Shown: positions 58,743-64,000 of the stretch, in pieces
Numbering within the stretch: the first letter of the stretch is position 1
Layout: each line of letters opens with the position of its first letter
Assembly (NCBI GenBank): GCA_033239005.1
Contig: BSQZ01000009.1
Location: 4,975,252 to 5,039,251 of the forward strand
Reading direction: 5' to 3'
DNA length: 64,000 nt
From: Lamellibrachia satsuma
Taxonomy: Eukaryota > Annelida > Polychaeta > Sabellida > Siboglinidae
The notes under the pieces: generated by a model
What the model was told of the DNA's origin: nothing
What the model saw: the letters and a program-made list of their open reading frames with translations, nothing else
Databases searched by the model: none
Made by a program: the position numbers and the translations under genes

Positions 58743-59533
58743 CTGCAAGATGGAAACGTCGGATAATCATCTAAAATAACCACATCCATCAGCTACACAC
58801 TTGCTTCTGAAATGGCAGGTTGGAGACTTTTTATGTGATATAAAGTTACGCAGTTTACACGATCGAGGGCAGTATTTTACCACTGCTAAGACACAAAAAA
58901 CAACAACAAATAAATATGAAAGAAAAAAAATAATTTTATTGAGCAATATCAGTAACTGTGATGAATAATTTGTAAATGATTCATTGAACGAAGAAAGCAT
59001 TTTGTAAGTATCAAACTTCTGTACTCCCCATTTTCACAAGAAATTGTGATTAGATTTGAAATTAAACACACAGTATAGTATGTATGATGTACTACAATGT
59101 TCTTGGGTAAATAACATTTATTGAATAAAAAATAAGAATAAGAATGTAGTATGAAACCTGCAGATTTTCTAAAAAAAACGAGGAAACCAGAAACACTGAA
59201 GATTTCATCGCATATGAGATTGGAACCAAACGCTGGAGTCTCTCAACAGAAACAGGTGACTAAACAGGTCTGACTGCAAATAGCATGAATAAAGTTCTAT
59301 AATATGACCAGCATTGAAAATATAGGTAGACATGAGCAAAGGTTGCAAGTTTCTGCAATAATATGATGCAGACCTTTGCTTGCTTTATTAGATGAAAAGT
59401 TGATAGAATTGCTTCTTGTTCTTGAACTAAACCTGCTGAAAACTGTTCTATTTCCCCAGCCATAATTTGTCTTTTCCAAATGCTTCTTAGGTCAACCTGA
59501 TTATCCACTTTAATTTTGACAGTCTAGCTTAAA

Positions 59534-59887
59534 TCAAATTGTGTTACCAGCAATCAGGGCATCACGTTTGAGGCGAGTGATCGCACTTGCTCCCTGTCGC
59601 TCGCGCCAATCAATAACCTTTGCTAAAATCGCTCCCTGTCTGCAAGTGTTAGTCTCAACAAGGAGTTTCTTGAGTATTCGATTCACTAGGAGTCTTCCCT
59701 CTTTTAAAAATGCTGGAAAGGAAAGTCTATCCTCTTTATAACACAGTGTTCGGGGTCCAATATTTGGGGTTTTCATATAATCCGTCACCGGGGGTGGCAA
59801 TCGCAACCTGCTGCATCGAGATTGCAAATGCAAGAACGCCATCGAAGCCACAATGTGCTGGCCGTGCGGTTGATAAAAAGTTATCAA
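59534..59887 (-). other. GC-richer island with an unassigned 117-codon minus-strand frame
   Basis: The minus-strand frame includes FLKEGRLLVNRILKKLLVE and AKVIDWRERQGASAIT. Within it the segment 59545-59709 has a good acceptor (gactttcctttccag) and a passable donor (GCTG|GTAACA), so it could be an internal exon. Its donor phase (1) does not fit the exon at 58742 directly, so at least one more exon would be needed. The plus strand is also open over part of it. No family recognised. Confidence 0.3.
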
Positions 59888-59894
59888 ATGAGTG

Positions 59895-61475
59895 ATCTAG
59901 CATAGCGTCAAGGTGTATTATGTTTAAATGTCACATGCTGTTGTATGTCGAACTGAATAAAATACGTGTATACATGTACAGTTATGGAATACACGAGAGA
60001 TCGACAACAGTTCGCTACGATCTGATTGACCGACTACGCTGTAATGGGAATTGAAAATAATAACCTGGATCTGAGCTACTGAACACGCATATGAGTTCAC
60101 ACGGAGTGTAAAAGTTGATTAAACATTGAAAACAACAATTTTAATCATTGTTCCACTTCATCTTTCAACAGCTCCGAACACAAATTCACAACGCACATCT
60201 TCAGTGCCACTTAACACGGTTTCACTGTTTCATGCGTGAAATATTGTACAAATGTTATAGCGCCAACAAGCACCAATTACAATTTCATGCCGACGCAACG
60301 GCAGAATCCGAATGGGGAATGGTGGCGCCACCACACGGAAAAAACTAACAAATCGCTCACCTAAATTAAAATTTGGCATATTTAAGCGAGCGATTTATCG
60401 CTCACCTGTTATTTTCAAACGTGAAGCACTGAGTAATGTATATTTCACTGTTGTTCTACATCTCTAGGTATGCATTCCCATGTTAACACTATTTTTACCA
60501 GATAACTTACAAAACACACAGCCTAGAGAAGTCAAGAATAGTACAGAAAGAACTGGATTTATGGGTTTTCAACTATTACTTTCAGTCATTACATTAGCGT
60601 TAATCTTAAAAAAGACGTTGGGTCGAGTTGCGACATGAAAATATACTAATGTCACTGATCAATAATATCTAACCAATTGTGACTATTGATTTTGGTGTTC
60701 CTTCATTCTCATAATTCTGTAAAAAAAAACACTAATACATAGTGATTGTGAAAATGCATACCACAATCTAATAAAATTATTACTATTTCCCCAATTTGTT
60801 TTCATTTCATTAGTCAGAAATGTACCACATTTGTAAGCAACCACTATCAATACCAATTAATAACGTTCTCTCATTAATAGCAAGGTTTTCAGAAAAGGAG
60901 AACACCTGAAGCTGAAAGATGCAACCGACACTAACAGAAACTACGTAGCAAAATCATGCACCCAAGGATGTGTCCCAGGAATGTGCTGTATGGAGACAAA
61001 ATGAGGAATGTTCATAGAAAGGCTCACTGGAGAAAATCAGATGCAAAACCAACTCCGAAGTAAAATATGTAAGATGATGGATATAGATAGAAAAACATGA
61101 AAGAGAATAAAATAAACAGGAAAGTCACTGCATTAGCAGCGATGAACTGCTCTCATGCTTGATGTAGTGCTGTAAAGTTCGGAAATCGTCCAGTGTCAAG
61201 AGTGCTGCTCTCTAACCCAAGAGGAAAGTCATGCATAGTAAGCCACTCAGGAAGAGCTGAGAAAGAAGGAATATCTTGCCAAAGAGGAGACAGTTGTCAT
61301 ACCCGAATACGAGGCTGCATCTAATGAAAACACACACAAATCATGAGCAGTCTGGAAAAGAACTTGAGTACGCTAACTTAGAGTCTAAAAGTAAACAGAA
61401 CACGCCAGTTGGGCCAGACCAAACAGAGAAAAGGTCTGAGATGAAGTGAAATAGCAGATGACTCCTGCAGCTTTA
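59895..61475. other. Non-coding stretch, nothing firm
   Basis: Holds a perfect hairpin gagcgat/atcgctc at 60388-60403 next to a direct repeat of atcgctcacc. At 60890-61350 the plus strand is purine-rich with short coding-like pieces (for example CTQGCVPGMCC) but no continuous frame; perhaps a decayed element. Confidence 0.35.
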
Positions 61476-61479
61476 CTGG

Positions 61480-61925
61480 TACAAAGTCTGATAGTTTTAA
61501 TTGTAAAATCATGTTATAAAGTATAAACTATATCTACTCAAATATCTTGACTGCAGAAGTTTGTTTTAATGAATATACTTTGATGACAGTTACCTGTTTA
61601 ATATGAATGTTTCTGGGCAAATATCACGTTTACAAATTGCATTCTGAGGAAATGTAATTTGACAGTGTTAATGATCCTGTGAACGTTTAACATCGATACA
61701 ACTTTGTTGACACCATGACAGGTATTGGAAATCGTAAATAGCTGTTCATGAATGTACTGCATGGTAAGGTTGATATTCATGAGCAGATACACTGCAATGG
61801 TGAAATTATATTAGTTAAAAAGTGTGGTTCAATAAAACACATTTGTGCAGTGAAGATGTTAGAATAGATAGTTAAAAACTATACCATATAACTGATATGA
61901 CAGAAACATCATAGCACAAAAACAC
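61480..61925. mobile_element. Foldback MITE, family A, copy 5, with an internal insertion
   Basis: The left arm starts gtacaaagtctgatag and runs through tatatctactcaaatatctt; the right arm (aaaacacatttgtgcagtga ... atagttaaaaactataccat) is its inverted complement. The usual core is replaced or interrupted by about 130 bp (61610-61750) not present in copies 2-4. Confidence 0.6.
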
Positions 61926-61929
61926 ATTA

Positions 61930-64000
61930 AAAGTTATATTATGAAATTACGTAATGTATCAGTGTTTAAAAACATATTCTGCTCATTGATACACCCCACA
62001 CCTGATCAAATAGAGCACCTCCATAGCTTGTATTTGATGTGTACTGTATATAGATACAACATCATATTTTATGTCATCATATTACAAACACTTTATCAAG
62101 CACATGTCCAAAGTATTGATTTAATTCGACACTGTTCACTGGTGCATTTGATTTTGGGATCAATATCTATCATTCTACACTACATGTCAACAATCTATGT
62201 TACCAGTAAGTTCATGTCTGTTTATATGGGGAATCTAACTAAACACAACTGCAAACATCAACTATAAAATGGAGTCCTTGACAGACCAGACTTTATTGCA
62301 TAGTCATTAAACTGTCATCTTCAATTACAAAGATTGTCAAGAAGAGGTTATGCTGTATGATGGTGACAGCAATTACAGGCTACCGAATGCATGTTATGTT
62401 ATATATACAAAACAAACCTACTGACTCAAAACAGCAATGACTGTCTTAATAAACTATGATAACCAAATTTTGCAAAGCTGACACATTATCATGACAACGG
62501 GGGGAGTGGGGGTTGCATTTCGTAAGAAATACTGTGGTGTATAATCACAAGAATTCAGATACAGGGTTGCATAGCTCTAACAGACGGTTGTCGAAGTGCA
62601 TTCACTTAACAACAATGCTTAATGTTTGTTAACAAACACAGGAAAAGACAAACTTAGTTGTTAGAGCATTAAAAAAACACTGCCCCTAGTGGAAGCCAAT
62701 CACGACAGGATGCTCCAATTGTGTCTTATTTCATTTATAACTTTTACGCCCTCCATATATAACCCCAGTGGTAACAGTACGTGTACGGACATGTCAAAGT
62801 GAGAATAAACTGTGCAGTTGAAATTTTGGTGGGTTGAAAGATACTATCCATCTATTTTTAGCTCCAAACTTCAGAGGCAAAACATTACATCAAAGAAGCA
62901 GCAATGACAATAACTCAAGACAGTAATGCTATAGTTAGTTAGTTCGTTATTATCTCAATTTCATAATTTAGTGTTACATAATTATGTTTTGGTGCAACAC
63001 CAGTAAATAGTTTATATAGACTTTATACAACATGACACTTTTTCATCCTGAACACAGTTTATGTTGTACTGCAACTATTGAAAGAAAACAATAGAAATAC
63101 ACGTGTCAATAAGTGATTGGTTCCACTAAGGAGTTTAAACAAAACTGCAACACAACCTCAGGTGGCATCCCCCATCAACGTCCAATTAAAAACAAAATTG
63201 TGAACAACCAAATCGATGTGAGATATACCAACACTTTCAGTGCAATGGATGATTTAAGTACTTGTTTTGACACAAGAGAGGTTCCAAGTATGACTACTCA
63301 CACCACTGTATGTTCCCCCCCTCTGCGATGATGCAAAGGAATGCAGCCTGTCGTAGTTGGGTGGTAAATTGGGGTCTATTTGGGATTCTTGCTGCCAAGG
63401 TAAAAACAAAGGGCAGTGCTGGAATCAGTCCAGTTTCATACAGCCAACCAAACTCTGCTTGCTAGCAACAAGGCAATATATGTTTAAATATTCAATTATG
63501 CAAGACCGACTGCCTAACCTCCTATTAGAATCAATCATCAATTCATTCACTGAATTGTGTCATCGTGCGAGGTAGTTAGCAGAATTTACTAAGTTGCGTC
63601 ACGGCTCTGTCGTGACTCGTGTGGTTGAGAGATCTAGTGCACAGCATGGTACACATTTATTTATCCCCTGTGTGGGATCTCTTACTTCCCCTGGCATAGA
63701 CACCAGGTAGAAGGGAACAATGGCTTTTACTAGTGTCCCCTCCAAAAAACACAGGCATTGTCAGGTGAATGAAACTACTTCCGGCTATTTGGACTTGGTG
63801 CAGCGACTTGAATTTGGTGTAGATCATTTACAGAAATACGTGGAATATCAAATAGAATAAGTATTACTATTGCATATATATTATACACAAACGTATTGTA
63901 GACATATATTAGGAAACAGGTTTTGTTAATTATTAGTCAGAGGGAGTATTTTAGAGTAAGTTAGTTTCGGATTCTGTCAGGGAATTCAGCGAGCGTTAAT
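61930..64000. other. AT-rich stretch, nothing recognised
   Basis: A plus-strand frame of 108 codons at 61941-62267 is rich in I, H and Y and lacks motifs. A taacaacaatgcttaatgtt / tgttaacaaaca inverted patch lies near 62610-62640. No gene, tRNA or named repeat seen up to the right edge. Confidence 0.4.

Overview
This window looks like AT-rich nuclear DNA from an invertebrate animal. The evidence is short exons with GT/AG splice sites and long introns, an I-set immunoglobulin exon of the titin/twitchin type, a polymerase III tRNA-Arg(CCT) cluster, RTE-like and other non-LTR retrotransposons, hAT transposase remains, foldback MITEs and many micro- and minisatellites. A mollusc or another lophotrochozoan would fit, but that is a guess. 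I see no bacterial-style operon, CRISPR array or integrated virus.

Layout. Positions 1-5188 hold the 5' end of a minus-strand gene: a leader/start-codon exon (5127-5188), a 16-nt microexon (2232-2247) and the beginning of an immunoglobulin-domain exon that runs off the left edge (1-86). The splice phases of all three agree. From 5.2 to 35.5 kb there is mostly non-coding DNA with decayed LINE 3' ends (8.7-10.2, 24.1 and 25.7 kb), MITEs and tandem repeats: a 34-bp array at 9-10 kb, a purine tract at 18.2 kb, a 55-bp array at 18.8-19.2 kb and microsatellites at 29.2-29.9 kb. Positions 35575-38975 are a nearly complete RTE-like LINE broken only by two 1-nt deletions in G runs. From 41 to 44 kb come more LINE tails and a hAT-type MITE.

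The most structured region is 44.0-53.5 kb. It holds a decayed gene of a multicopy metazoan family with a PIN/XPG-like core and a cysteine-rich tail (44.9-47.5 kb). Next is a tandem array whose units each carry a tRNA-Arg(CCT) gene and a piece of one hAT transposase. In the first unit the transposase body is long and contains a 1.08-kb, 25-bp minisatellite; in the next two units the body is deleted. The right side (55-64 kb) is AT-rich, with two more copies of the foldback MITE and a likely terminal coding exon of a second minus-strand gene at 58584-58742.

The main unexpected result is that both large minisatellites arose inside transposon coding sequence: the 34-bp array in a LINE reverse-transcriptase tail, the 25-bp array in the hAT transposase. 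In each case the short direct repeat that could have started the array is still readable in the flanking code. In the hAT case the number of added units is a multiple of three, so the transposase reading frame runs straight through the array.
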